A stretch of 64,000 nucleotides of DNA from Hymenolepis diminuta (Eukaryota > Platyhelminthes > Cestoda > Cyclophyllidea > Hymenolepididae), in contig CAADRB010000064.1 of NCBI GenBank assembly GCA_900708905.1, forward strand, positions 133,344 to 197,343, read 5' to 3'. The position numbers were made by a program, and so were the translations under genes. This document shows, in pieces, positions 23,453 through 38,400 of the stretch (position 1 is the stretch's first letter; each line of letters opens with the position of its first letter). The notes below the pieces were generated by a model. It was not told the origin of the DNA, made no database searches, and saw only the letters and a program-made list of their open reading frames with translations.

Positions 23453-26400
23453 CTAAAGGAAATGTAAAATATTTGTTGTTCTACTGAAATTGTTATAAGT
23501 AGATATAAATATTCGTGAGGAAATTTGAAAGTCACGAATTCGAGAACCAACCAATTAAATGACAACAAACTTCCCCACTTTACCATCGTTAACTTTACAT
23601 CTACACTTCAATTCAACTGACTTTTCATTGCTTTTCGCTAATAAATCTGTTTGTATCAGACATAGGAAGTATGGCCCAAATAAGCGTTTATAGAAAGGGT
23701 ATAATTATCTATAAGACCATGAGGGATAGAATGATCAAGAATCACGAAAGAGTAAAAAAATGATGGGGAAGCTAATATTTTGCCACAATGATCATGATGT
23801 TTTAGGTTGAGCCTTCTTGTTCTACCCAATGGTCGCTCTTCTTCCCTATTCATCTGTGCACTGGCAAGTGCTTTCTTACTTCCAATTCTCTTGTGACGAC
23901 CTGATTGATGGCTTACACAGCCATCTTCTCTCCCCATCGTGTTCCTGTAGCGAATTTTGGTATAAATTAAAAGAAGCTTGCAGAACGGAATGTATTCAGC
24001 AGAAAGCTGAATCCCCATAATGTCAGTAGAATCTTACCATGCAGCATGGAGAAGATCGGAAAAATGATAACGTGGTCTGAAGAGATAGGCATGAGTATTC
24101 CATAGCATCTGGTCGATTAAACGGAGGCTGGGCAAACAAAATTGAACTGTCTACACATGGTGATGTGATTAGTCTTAAAAATAGATCAACATCGACATAT
24201 GGAGGAGGAATTAATTTGGGCAATTAAAATCCGTGCCAATTTCCCATGGAATTAGTTTAAAGACGTAATCCAATGAATATGAAACTATCTCCGCTTGAGT
24301 TAGTGAACTCAATATTCCCAACTGGATAAAATTTTCGACGGCCCTTCCTCAAACGAAAAAAATTTCTATTAATGTGTAACAAAAATTTTTCGACTATTTC
24401 ATCATTGCTATGTTGAGACCGTAAGATAAAGTATGTTCTCAGTTTGCCATCTCAACCATTGAAAGAAAAAGTGAAGTGAAGTGACAAGACCAATCATCAT
24501 GGTCAAAAACATTGTCAATAAGTGATGGACAACATCGTAGACAAGCGATCCAGGAGATGAATCATGAAATTTAAATTTTGGAACGCAAATTAGCAATTTA
24601 GTAAATATTGTACAACCCGATTCCAAAAATCAAATGAAGGCTTTCACACCCAGACGTTATTCTCAACACCTTTTTGATCCCCTACCCTTTGTTATAACCA
24701 ATTTCAGTCGCTTCCTACAATTAAAAAAAGGAAATATCTGTGTTCCTGTAGATAACAATGGTAACATGTGATATAAATTAAACTTGCGTTTACAATAAGT
24801 CTTAACCTGGAAGGATTCCCTACAAATCTCCAAAAAGTTTAATTTTTCAAGAAAATATCAAGTTATGAAGTTCGAAGATAAAGACAGTAATGAATTATTG
24901 CAGATACAGAGACCGTCAATAAAGATAACGTAAAACCTGGCTGTAGGATCAGTAATGGAGTCCTGAGGGGATCAAGAAAATGCGGATGAATACTCTTTTC
25001 ATTTTCCTTTTTGTAGCCAAGACGTATTAACAAATAAATTATTTAGTCTTTAAACGGGCAGTTACTTATCAGTCATTAATAAGGATCCTTTTTGGCTGTG
25101 AATTAAAATCAGTTGACTGATAAGGAGCTAACTAGAGCTAAAATTTGATAGAGAAATCTCGTTAGGTTAAGTGGCATTAATATAATAAAGAAAATTTATT
25201 CATTTATTTCACATGGCAGGATTAAGAAACTCTACAGGCTTTTATCAAAGGGAAAAATCCCAACACAGAGGAAGTGAAAGCTAATAAAGGAGGGTGTGTT
25301 CATGGTTTAAGAAGGAACTGTAGATTAGGTAGTATAAGTGGGAGTCAGGGAATCAGGAGATCCCTACTTCATTCAGAAGTAATCGGAATTATCAGGTCAA
25401 CTGGAGTTTCACGTTGAAGTTTCTCACACTTATTCTTACCTTTCATCAGTTTGCTCTGCATAGGGAAAATCTGAATGGCAAGTTTTCACACGATTTCGGA
25501 GCCATCATTTTTCACATGAGTCATGTAGCACTTATCTACCGGACAAAAGAGTTTACCATTTGGCAGATCATCTTTGGGTTTGTGATAATCAATCCATCCG
25601 TGCCTTCTCATCTCACTTTCATTTCCAAAGAGTCGATGAAATCGCAAATTCGACTTATAATTTCTCTGTTACGCGCACCTTTCAGTTGTGGTCGACGTAT
25701 ACTAATGCGACGAATGGAGTCCTTTGTAGGATCCCTAAACCAACTTTCACCTTCATTCTTATATACTTATATAGCATCCGCTAGAAGTTACCTTAATCAA
25801 CTCTTCGTGTGTGCAGATTTAAAGGCACCTACTCTTTTAGCTCTTCTGCTAATGTCATTTCTGTGCCGACCTACCAATAGATGTAATCTTTGTCTTTGTA
25901 ATTATGCGACGAAAAAATTAGCCAATTTCACAGAAAATAAGTTCAAAGTGGGTAGGTAGACATGGAAAATAGTAAGTGAATTCATTTTGATTATCCAGCT
26001 ACACTTCCAATTAATAATAAAACACCCGATTTTCAACAATTGCCTCCACATACTTCGCAAAAGAACTAAAATTTTAAACCGAAGGTTCAAGCGAACAAAC
26101 AATAAAACGCCTGGAAGTGAACTTCAAGGTGTCAGAGGACATATCTTGGCTTCCAAAAAACAGGTGAAAAAAATAAACCGAACGTAGGTGTAAAATGAAG
26201 GGAAGGTATACACATCCGGATTTGACAAATTCATTCCCGTCTATAGGGTTATAGGACAGCTAGTATAAGTCTCGAATGAAAAACAGCTGATCTTTCTCAC
26301 TAATTGGATTGTTAGCTTTAAAATATTCGGCACATTTGTCTTCTAATAGCGTAGGTGATATGAGTTAACATGGTTTTAACATAAAAGATCATCAGAATTG

Positions 26401-29400
26401 AGAAATACTTACCCATTGCTACTGGCCGGCCTATGTTGAGGTTCCACAAATCCCCACAGAAAGTTATCCAACGCGTCCACCGTTTCCCTAGACATAGCCA
26501 TTGCACCACCTCCATCTACTATTACAGACCTTTGTTGAGGTTGTGGTGGCGACAACGCAAACGCTGCCATTCCATCTGGCATCTCCGAAGCCCTCAAAAA
26601 CTCCGCAATATGCGGTGGTGATTTCCGCTCTCCATTCATTCCACTGCCACTGCCATTTACATTGATGGCAGCAGCTCGTTTCGCAAGCAGACCCATTTGT
26701 GGTTTAGAGGCCGCTGCCGTTGCTGCAACAGCAGTTGATGCTGCTGAAATGGAAACGGTCGCACTGGCAGATGGCCCACCATTAGATAAAGGCTGGAGGG
26801 GGATTGAAACTGGTGTTGGAGGAACTGAGACGACAACTCCACCTCCACCACCCCCTTCACCACCGCTACTGTCATCTCCAGGTCGACCGGCTTCTGTAAA
26901 GTGGAAATCGTCGAGAAGGTTATCGGTGGGAATTCCAGATTCGCCTTCTACGAGTGCAGGGTTTGGCTCGGGATTGGGATGAGTGAGGATAAAGGGCAGC
27001 TCTAGACAAACGTCACTGAAGAAATAGAAAACAATGTGGAATTAGATGACCAATAATAACAACACGAGATTGAAATTGAACAAAGCTAAGAGCATCTACT
27101 TGGAATTAACTGCAAACAAACATCATGTGACATAAGATTACAAATTTCCCGAGATATGCAAACGAATCAGATGTAATCAACGTGCACATCCAAGTCAGAG
27201 GTCACGAGACCGACATCGATGCACAGGAAGTGATCTGGATGCCTAACTGCACTGATCAATTCCGGTGAAAAAGGGGATAGCAGAATGCGAGTTTTTCATA
27301 ACGGCGGTTCCAAGATATCTCCTCTATATTCTTTCCATAATGAGTTTGAGAAGTTTATGAGCGAACATTTTGACGTTCGATACGTTCAAAGCTAACCTTA
27401 GTGCAAAAGTAACGCCCTGAATATCTCCAAATCAAGAAAGTCTGAACGAATGTAACATGAGCTTAAAAATAAACCTTTACTTATCAGGATCCAATACCTT
27501 TAAACTACACTCTAACGTTTCCCAAATAAAAGTAACATCAGTGAGCCTGGTGAGCCTTGCAATTTTAGAAATCTCCGCAAGATATAAATGAATGGATTTG
27601 ATATGACCAACCTCCGCTTTCACCCATTGTAGGCAAACTTGCTGGTGATCCTATTCAAATCTCTTCCTATGATTAAAATTTAGACATGTTCGAGCATTAA
27701 TTCTAGGCCATTTATTACTCGATCATATAAACATATTACTAATACGAGATATATATATATATATCTTTATTGAATTACGAGCAATCGTTTGGTGAGGGCT
27801 TTCAGTAGCGGATAATCCAAATAAAAAGCCTTATCCTTTGCATACGATAATATCACTCTTTGGCTTTAATGTAGAAATAAAAGGTGAATCATTCCACAGT
27901 TAATTTCGGTGAATCACCAACTGGATATTGAATTCGATTTATGCTAAGTTTAAATGATAGCCAAAATATACCTACTCATAAAAAATGATGATGTTGTGGG
28001 GTGGTTAATATGTAAGTAAGAAAACACGGAGATCAAGAGTTCGAGACTATATTGGTTAGCTTTGGGCAACAAATGGATGACCGTGTATAGAATTCAAAAA
28101 TGCCTAAATGTCTTCTATTCAACATAGGTAAGTGCTAACAATAAGTACCCAAAAACTAATATTAGAATCACACAGCACATGAAGAATAACTGAATGTCTA
28201 TCCTGATCGAGATGTATCAACTTACCATGAACTAATCTCACTAAATGCAGAGGGAAATAACATTAATGACAAAAAAGTTAATTTTTCTAAAAATCTTGAC
28301 CTAAGTACCATCAACCTACCGTCTATATAGGGAATAGAAATATATTTGGGTTAAATAATCCGTCAGTTCTCCAAGATAATAAGATTTAACCCAAATCCCA
28401 GTCAAATGAATAATTCAAAGGTGTCCTAAGCAATAATGCTTCTTGACTGATTCGTGTCAAACACTCGGAAGGAAATTAATTGAATTTGGAAATTAGTAAG
28501 GAAACAAAAATGTACAGATTTCAGTAAGTTAGAAAGTAAATAACTTAACAGCAATTCCAATGATGCCATTACTTTAGTGCATCAATTATACTGATCATTC
28601 ATGGACCTACCATTTCAGCCTTCTGGAAAATTCCCCGGTTTTTATATGCGATTATCTATCGATTGGATTTCTCTATATAATTTCCATTCAAAAAATTCAT
28701 ATTCTTTCAACTGGATCCTTGTGCTCTATCCTATTTCCATGCATGAATAGTCAGAAATCTCCAAATCGAAACTTCCTTTTTACTTACGTTACTTACGTTA
28801 AAACACGAAACATTTTGCAATGAGCTAAGGGTGATATTCTGAACATAGTTAAAAATTCAAAACTGTTAAAAACAAGTTCAGTTAAACAATATCCAAGACC
28901 ATGATTTGAATTTACAACGTTGCAACAGATTGACTGATTATCGATGCTACAATTAAATGGACGAATTCAGCATTCACAATCAATAGAATTTTTAAAACAG
29001 CAGTTTTGCCTGATAATAAGAAGTAGAAAACATAAATTTCCTTTCAGTCTTTAAGAGGGAGTCAATTTGTGGAACTTTATAAACTTTTCACCCTCAAAAA
29101 ATGAGGATGAAATTAATTCAACTCAAGTTGATGCAAAAAAAGCACAAAGAATTTGATATTTAAGTAGAGAGATAAATATACAAAAAATGAATTATAAAGA
29201 ATTAGAACAGTTGCCAGACTTTATCACGAGCCTTTAGGAAGAAAGATAAGATTTAAATTTGGGGAGGTAAAAACACAATACCTAAACAGGAGGAAATACA
29301 AATCGAAGCAAGTTAATCATTAAACTCAATAAATTACTAATAAATGTCTGGTAAAAATACTGTTGCCTATATTTGTGCACAGCCCTTATTCTTGTTATGC

Positions 29401-32400
29401 GTAAATAAGATTGCCAATACACATACAGGTCAAATACACACATTTCTACCTAATACTGACCAAAATAAAGATAGGAGTGAAGGACGAATTTACCTGAGAC
29501 CGAATCCGAGAATGAGACGAATTTTGACCTTGTATTGCACGACAATACCCACAGCTTCCCGTGAGGAATTAGGAGGAACGCTGAAAAGGTCAAAAGGTTA
29601 ATAAAATGTGGGTAAATCGATATACAAATAATGGTCAGAATAACTAACTGCAATGATTAATACTTATGAGGAGATGAGTGAAAAAAAAAGAGTTTCTTTA
29701 GGGAAAGATCCCAGAATTGTTTCTCTTTGGACAAGATGAATATTGGTAAGCTCTCATTATGACGGGGATTGAAAAAAGATTTTACATGGAAGATAGATTC
29801 CATAAGATTCAATGATGAAGCACGACTTTATAATATGAGGTCCATATTTCTAAATTTAAGCTGAATTCGTTTTGTTTGGAGATTCCTCGAACATGTAGTA
29901 TACCAATTTTTAGAATGGGCTGGGTAGAGTGGTAGATAGCCTCCTGAATCGTTAATTTAAAATAACTCCGTTGTGTGCCATTGGCCCAGTGCTCAACGTG
30001 CACGTCTGACAAGTGAAAGACCAATACTCATTGGTACCATTTAATGATGTGGATGACCAACTTACACAGGTTAATATTGGTAAACAAGAGGGTTGACGGA
30101 ATCCGAATTCCACATCGGAGTGCCTACAAGATACTCTTCCCCTACCCAAGCCGAGTGTTGTGTAAACTTTCTTTAAAGAAGTTTGGAAAGGTAGGTTTCT
30201 TATCTCTTTTTAGAGAGAAATCAGATAGACTGTTCAACATTATTGCTGTATAATTAGATTAAGGTACCCCAGAATCACGTCATTATGAAACTTCACATTT
30301 ATCAACCTAGTATAACGAAAATCTAAATAGGAAAGCTAATAGAAAATGACAAAAGGTACTAAATAAATGACAAGGGTGAGTGTGATTAATTGTGATTTGC
30401 CAAAACTATTCACTCAAAACTGTCAAGTTTAATAATGTCAGTAATAAAATAGAGGATTTTTACATTTTAAACCACAAAGCTTGAAAACACACTGGGAAAC
30501 GTGGAAATTGGACGTTTACTTAGTATCAGATGACAACGCAACATAGATTTTCGCAGTGATATACATAACTACAATGCAGTAATACTGGAAACCGAAAAGA
30601 GTTAAAAGACACCTGACAAAAAAGTTTTGTCTTAGGCACGGTTAGAGCTCAGAATACATCTGCTGATATAATAAAAGAACTCTATTTTATCATAATTCGC
30701 AATATTTGTGGGGAAGACTACGAGTTATGGTATCAGGAAACCAGAAATAGCGCAATGGTCAACGTGCACGTCTGTCGAATCGAAGATCATGAGAGCAATG
30801 TTCACTGCCAGTGATGTGGACGGACAACCGCACCGGTTGGAACTGGTCAACAGGAGGGATGATAAATTGCGAGTTTCTTATAGGATCGACTCCAGGATGC
30901 CTGCTTAACTACCCAAGTCAAGCGATATTAACACTCCCCTTAACGGATTTAGAAAAATGAAATAAAAGGAACTGTAACATTGACAATATGAAAGTTTTAA
31001 CTTCCATCAACTAGTCACCTTACATCTGTGAGGAGAGAAACCGATAACGACTATAATGAAACCGTATGCTATCCGGTTTCCTTAAAATTTGTTTGCCAAA
31101 AAAGTCCCTATAATTAACCTCAGGAGCGATTAAAAGTACTACATAAATGGGACTAAGAAGAAATTAGGGTTAATAAGTTCGAAAATATAAAAAAATATTG
31201 AAATCAGACTATCTTTTCAGATCTAAATTATTAAGAATGCTTTTTCCAAATCTTCATCAATTAGAGATTGAAAATCGCAAAATCATTACCAAAAGTGGAA
31301 GCAAATACCCATACATGGTGAAGGCGCATATTCCGTAAGTATTCTTGGTTTATCAACAGCCCTATGATAATGTCAGCTCATTTTAAATATTGTCAAACTT
31401 ACACCAGTTCTAAAGCATAGGACTAACGCCGAAATTGATTATTTTAAATTCATTTAATGGAGCGAGCGTGATTCTAGAATTAAACTCATTTATATTCGTC
31501 TCTTAAGGCCTTTGTAAACTACGTCAGGACATGTCCTGGAAAAAAGACGAGAGGGGGAGGGGAGTAGCAGAGAACAGAGAACTCACATGGTGGAGGAGGC
31601 GAGATTGGTGTCCTCATTTTTAAGGTCACCGTCGAGGGCGAGACCCGACTTGTCCCGGTTGTCTGCAAGAAGGGGACATAAGCGATACACCTTGCACCAA
31701 CCCGTTTGACTCGGCCATATTGGGAAGCCCTCTCTGAAAAAAGGAATGGTTAAATGGATATGCAGGGAGAATAACTGATACATGTTTCATGAAATATTTG
31801 ATCAAATCTCTGAATAGCGCCCGCTATGAGGAAGGGAAATGGAAAACTCTTCTATTAAAGAGCTTTCATCCGGTCACCTAGTTTTGGACATTCAGTTTAA
31901 TAAAAAATAGAACACACAAGTCTATTATACTACTGAAAACGCTAACTTAGATAGTGGATTACTCCTAAGCCCACTTCGGAAAGCATTTTACAAAACTCAT
32001 CTCAGGTGTTAACATCACCGGGCCCTCCCGGTGAAAACCCAGATTTAGCCGGAGCCGTTGACCTCTCCACTAACTGGACGTTCACCGTTGGGACTCATTC
32101 TTCTGACCTCATTACCCCAAACTTCGCAAATGATCACATTATTTAGTCAACATAAATTTATTTTGAAGTTATGTTAGGAATTAAAATAGCCGAGAAAACA
32201 AAAGCATATCGACTAAAACTTTACGTCTGAATTGGGAGCACGCAGAATATCCAAAATGAATTATCCCACTTTGAAAACACCAATGGAAGTGACATTTTGT
32301 TTAATTTACTAATATAATTAAAAATAAATGCCAAATGGAGAGAACTAATGGAATAAGGTAGAGACAAGAAGTCAGTCTTAATTAAGACGTGACAACTGTG

Positions 32401-35400
32401 CATAAGAAAAGGGGAAAGGCGACTATCAAAACCCGTTTTTTCCTACAAATCTACTTTGTGTAAATTCAAACGCATTCTGTGTTTAATATCGCCTACTCCT
32501 GAGAAAGAATAAATTATACAGATCTGAACTTATTACCTTGCTCATCTTAAACTAACTTTTCCTTGAGCCGTTTTGGAATTTAATTGGGGAATTAGGGTAC
32601 ATATTTAATTTAAAGAATACAAGGCAAATCATATGTATCGCATCAAGGTCATATAATAAATAAAACAAACAAAACAGTCTAGACAGTACCGGTATTAGCA
32701 ATAACATTCAACCTGAAATAAAATGAGCATTTTTTTTCTAAGTAATATAATAAGTGTTGGATTGGTTTTCTAGTTAGAAAATTATATTGAATACAATGGA
32801 ATAACTGCAGTAATTAAACAAATCAAATCCACTTAGAAACAACGTGCTCTTTAGGCGATTTTTTGAGACAGTAGGAGAACGCCTTAACGTGTAGCTAATC
32901 GGAAGACATACAGATAGCATATACATTCGAGATGAATGAATCAGACCATTCACAGCTTTCAGAGTGTAATATTCCCGAAAGGTTGCGGAGTTTTGCAATT
33001 GCCGCTTTAAAAATAGGGACATTCCAATATGGAGTTTTTACATTTAATAATAAAGGTGGAAACCAGGAAGATACTTTTTAGTTTGTGGTGTTTCAACAGG
33101 CATTTTGAATGGGTGTAAAATAATCTGCTTTCTACTAGCAGTCCAGTTAACACAAGTGATGTTACGAACACTAATTCGGCATATACCGATGGCTGCCGCT
33201 TGTAAAAACAGAGGTTACGGGTTAGATAATCACCGGTGCACATCCAGACAATTCTTTATCGTGGAGGCTGAAGACACTACTTTTTGCCAAAGATGAGTGT
33301 TGGAAAACAATTTACTTTTATGCACTTTCATGTGCTTATCTTACCAGCTTAATAACAGCCTATATATTAATTTATGCAGACAATACAGATGGTAGAACTA
33401 ACGAAGCCCGTCCAATATTTGGTATAGCAATTAATTAAGACACCTAAATAGTTTCATAAAAGAAAAGATAGGATTAAATGACACTTACTCGGAGTTGATT
33501 TCAGCGACATTACACTTGTAGTGACTGGCGTTGGGAAGACATATGACGGTGTACTGCCGGACTACAAAATAGAAGGAGGTTGAAATTACTGCATTATTAT
33601 AATATTTAAATAAAAATGAAGAATCTTAAAATGACAAAAGATCTAAAATTTAAAGCTAATTAAAATTGAATTGAAAAGGATTTTAGACTCGTGGGAAATT
33701 CAATAACGACTCTGTCTGGCTTTCCCTGTAGTCCCAAATACTCAAAAGTTTATTTACATCATTTGAAAGATCGCACCTCATCGCCAGGCTAGATTTATGC
33801 CGTGATTCTAGCTTGGTAGTAGCAATAAAGAGCGCAAATGATTGTGACTAACGTTACAGTAATCCAGATCAGAAATGAGCAAGAATTTGGAGGAATGAAA
33901 AGAAATTGAAATATTAGAAAAATGGATGAAAAAGCTAGAGAATCTTATGTCCAGTTGAACACCAAACATACAACAAGGGTCGTCTTTTAACACTGCTTGT
34001 GGCCTAAGAAAGAACAGACTCGTACAGATGTACCTAATATAATGAATAACACCTTTTCAAAATGGTCTCACTTGGATCATTAAAACTTCGCGCCCTTGAA
34101 ATAATAGTATTATTATTATAACCCACAGCAAATGAAACAATTTACAATTTTTCATCCTTGGTAAGCAACCGAAATTAGTTAGCAGTAAATCGAGTAAATG
34201 ACCGAAAAGATATTGAGAGCAAATTCGGGTATCCGAGTCTTTCTTCATTTGATACTTAAAAATGGGTTGTAACAGAAGTTCTGTTCAATTTTTGAGCTGT
34301 GTGCTTAAGAGGCACGATTACTTTAATTTAGCTTGTTAATGTTGTATGCTTATCTCTGGTAAATAATAAAATATTATTTCCTCTTTCAGATTGTGTGATA
34401 ATTTTCGTCATTAATAACTATTTCTAACCCTAATGTAAACTCCAAATAAAGAGCATATCAGGCATGTTTTACTGTTCAAATTTCATAAAGGAAATACAGC
34501 AATAACAGCAGCAAAAACACTCAAAGACACTTATGCAAATGATGTCGTGAGTGAAAAGACTTGCAGAAGGTGGTTATCACCTTCACGTTTCAAAAAGGAT
34601 GACTTCAGCTTGAAAGACGAACCGAGAGCAGGATGCTCAAAACTCAATTCTGAGCAATTGCAAGTTGCCATTGATGAAAATCCAACCTGCACTACTAGAG
34701 AACTGAGCAAAACCTTTCACATAAGCCGTCATATGGTCATATATAGGGAAATGGAAAGACTTGTCTGACAAAATCTCAAAGACTGGGAAGTGGGTCTCAC
34801 ATGGGAAATGGGATTTTTCAGAAATCAACAAGCAACAGCGTGACCTATTGCGTTTCACTGGGTTACCGTGAACTTCAAACACCTTTTTTAGACCGAATCA
34901 TAACTGACTGCGACGAGAAGTGGATCCTTTACAACAATGTTAAGTGCGAAAGACAGTAACTAAGTCAAGACAGTGGTTCAAAGCCAATTTCACAACCGAG
35001 AAGTGGACTGCACCCGAAACAAATTCTTTTGTGTGTACGGTGGGATTTGAGGGAATTGTTTATAATGAACTAATGAGTGACAATCAAACAATAACATCTG
35101 AGGTTTACTGAGGTTTAACTCGTTTAAAAGCAGTTAACGGAAGGCGGGAGAAACGGCCTTCTTTGATCAATCGAAAAGGAGTGATTCTATACCGTGACAA
35201 TGTCAGGCTCCACACTTCGACAGCAACCAAAAATCTCGTTGAAGAATTTGCCTGGGAAGTCATGCATCACCCACCATATTCTCTCGATCTTGCATCAATT
35301 GATTTCCATCTTTTCAGGAGCTTACAGAATAATCTAATGGGAAAAAGGCTTACTTCAAGAGAAGAGATCAAAATGAAGCTAGTTTCTTTTTTTGAGTCCA

Positions 35401-38400
35401 AACTGGCTAAATTCTATGCAGAAGGAATCCGAAGGCTAATGGCAAGATGGGAAGACATAATTAATACAAATATTGACTATGTCGAACACTAAGTAAATGT
35501 ATTTTTGACAAAATTTTCACTTTAATTCAAATTTTAAAAATGGACAGAACTTCTGTTACAACTTGGCACAATAAATGCTTAACGGATAGTTCTTATCCAA
35601 CGGTCAAATTACATGGTTCGTCACCTGGATTACTGTAAAAATTCGTGTCCACAATGTCCACTGCTTATTGGTCGGTCGTTCACTTGTGATGATTGATTTT
35701 GCCACTTCAAAGATTGATAAAGAAGAATGATCTAGGTGATCTCAAAAAGTAGAGAGTGCATTTAATAGTGTATTCTTTTGTTTGCAACGGCATCCCCTAC
35801 TATCAAGCCAAACTGATACAAGTCTACGGAAGGAAGGAGGGAGAGAACGAGATTTTGGATTTGATTTTTTTATTTTTATCCTTTTATCTTCAACCTTCCT
35901 CCCTCTCCCGTTCGCGGATTTAATTAACCCAAATTTGGGACGCAAGTCCAAAGTAAACGCCGAGAACACTGGGATGTGCAGAAATAGAAGGAACGAATAA
36001 TGTTTTAGGGTATCAGAGCGGAGGTTTAAATTGCAACTACGTCTAATTTGTATTTATAGGTTATAATATAGTGAAACGGCAAAAATATTAAGACATCATT
36101 TCAAACGACAATTTCCACTTTCACTTCTTCCCTAAGTTGTAACGTTTGATTAAAGATGCAGTAGGAGAAATTATTCATGGTCTCATCTACCTGTTCTTGG
36201 GTGCAGCAAGATGCTAATAAATCGAGCTGTTATGACTAAAACTGGCATTAAAGTAACCGGTCAACAAGTTCTGAATATTGTGGATATAGTCTCATTCACA
36301 AATCTTGAAGTCACTTCAAAAAATTTGACATTAGAGGATTTTACAAAGTGATGTAAATACTGTTTACGAGAACGTGGGCAAGTCAGTGATTCCACATTTC
36401 GATAAAGTAAGACCTCTAATGTCCTGACTTCATTACTTGCCGTTCGTTGAACTCTTCTCCCGTTTCATGCTTTATTGGGCTTGTTTGCTGTTCTCCCTAT
36501 TTAGATGCCTTTTCATTACTGAGCTGACAGATTTGTACACTATCTCTTCATATCTGGATTCAAACAATGTGGGAGGTAGGGGGAGGAAGGTTGATTCAAC
36601 AAATCAACTTGAGCATGTTAATATATACAAAAAAAGTTTGTGCTATTGGGTAATTATGGAATAAGAGGGAAATTAGGCGAATGAAATGTATATTATTGAA
36701 ATCAGATTTTTTCACTCAATTAACGCTAATGGCCATAGACAGTCATTATGGCCAAGTCAATAAATTTAAATAGATCAAATGTTAAAATAATGGCTCAAAA
36801 GAACAAATAGAAATAGATTGGAATACCATGAACCTTATTTAGGGAAGTTAATTGATTTTCGGATGGAAAGTGTTATAATACAATCCAAAGACATAGAATA
36901 AGCCGAATGGGACAAAATATAATTATTGTTAAGACAAAATTCATCGAGGTGTAAAACCATTTCCTTATTAATGAATACGCTATCTTAAAAAATTTGGGAT
37001 TTGAATTATTACAAGTGAAGCTTGTCCTAAGTTGTAGTTATCTTACGTCATAAAATTGAAAAAAAATTTACTCGCTGTAGAACACTCAGGTTGAAAAACA
37101 ACAAGTTCACTTCAAGAACATTTTTCAATGTATTTCGGGTTTTTCTTCGCCAAAGAAAATAAGCCATGTGCAAACAAAACAAATGCCTTTAGCAAATTGT
37201 GAAGGAAAAGTTTTCAGTAGAAAAATGCGACTCCAGAGAATTCTGATTTCAATAACAAATTTCAGTCGGTTATGACTTAAAGAAATAGACCAATAGCCAT
37301 TTCAAGATCAAAGCAAACAGATACAACCCTACATTTATGAGCGCCAGCAACGCAATGACCAACGTGAACGAGATCACGAAATCAATGCCCATTGATATAC
37401 ATGTATTTACTAGGACGACCAATTACACTAGCTAATTCCGACCACAAAAAGGGGCGTGGAGTGAGAGTTTCTAATAAGAGTAGCTTCAGGATATCTTCCA
37501 ACTACCCAAGTGAATAATTGGTAACATTTTCTTAAATGGACTTGAAGGAGTTTTCCCATTCTGTTGTAATGAGCTCGCTTAACAGATTAAACAGATGATC
37601 ACGACCAACTACTCAGTCATTTCCAAATGATACAATTCCCAAAAATAGGGAAATGAGCAATAAATGAGCTGCCACTTTACTAACTCGATGGGGAAATAAT
37701 TTGATTATAAATATAGCGTGCAGAATTTAATAATATCAGTCCCTTAACTGTGTTAAAATTAATAAAAACCGATTAGATACCGCTTAATAAGAACAGTTCT
37801 GAGGTTTCCACTCCAAACATTTCAGAATGGACTTGAGTTAAAAAAAATTGTACTGAGTTGAATAAACAAATACTCCAGTTAATTACAGAGAATAAAAAAC
37901 CAGGAAGTGAAAAACAATAAACCCAGGCGCTATAAAATAAACATTAAAAGATTTCATTGCGAAATGTGAGAACAGGACAGTTTAATTACCTTCCTGCCCC
38001 CTCTCCCCCTCCCCCATCCCTCCTCACCCTTAATTCAAAGCGCACATAAAAAACGAATAAATAAACAACGCAAGTCATTCTACACACAAAAAATGGCCAT
38101 TAGTAGCACGTGAACATTTCAACAATTTAAGAAGAATTGGATCGCCCGAATAATTGGCGAAGGCAAAGAATCAAATTTCATTAAGTTAATTCACTAAAGT
38201 TGGTGGCATGTGTAGTAGCTGCTGAAGATTAAGTAAAAAGTTAGTCACTATAGGGGTACCTATAGTTTAAATCTCTAACTCATATCTATCTATCTATTTC
38301 ATTTCCATTTCGCATATCCATTTCACTCCAATTTTTTGTCATCTTCATGCTGTGTATGATGAATCCCTCACCTTTAAACTGTTTATCGATTTTCTCCACT

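Noticed and set aside
26662..26982. 106-codon plus-strand Pro/Ala-rich frame
   Set aside because: It is the antisense of the arrestin tail exon 26413-27015; Gly/Ala-rich codons leave the other strand open.
30708..30908. 66-codon plus-strand frame
   Set aside because: Lies on a SINE-like copy and has no protein character.
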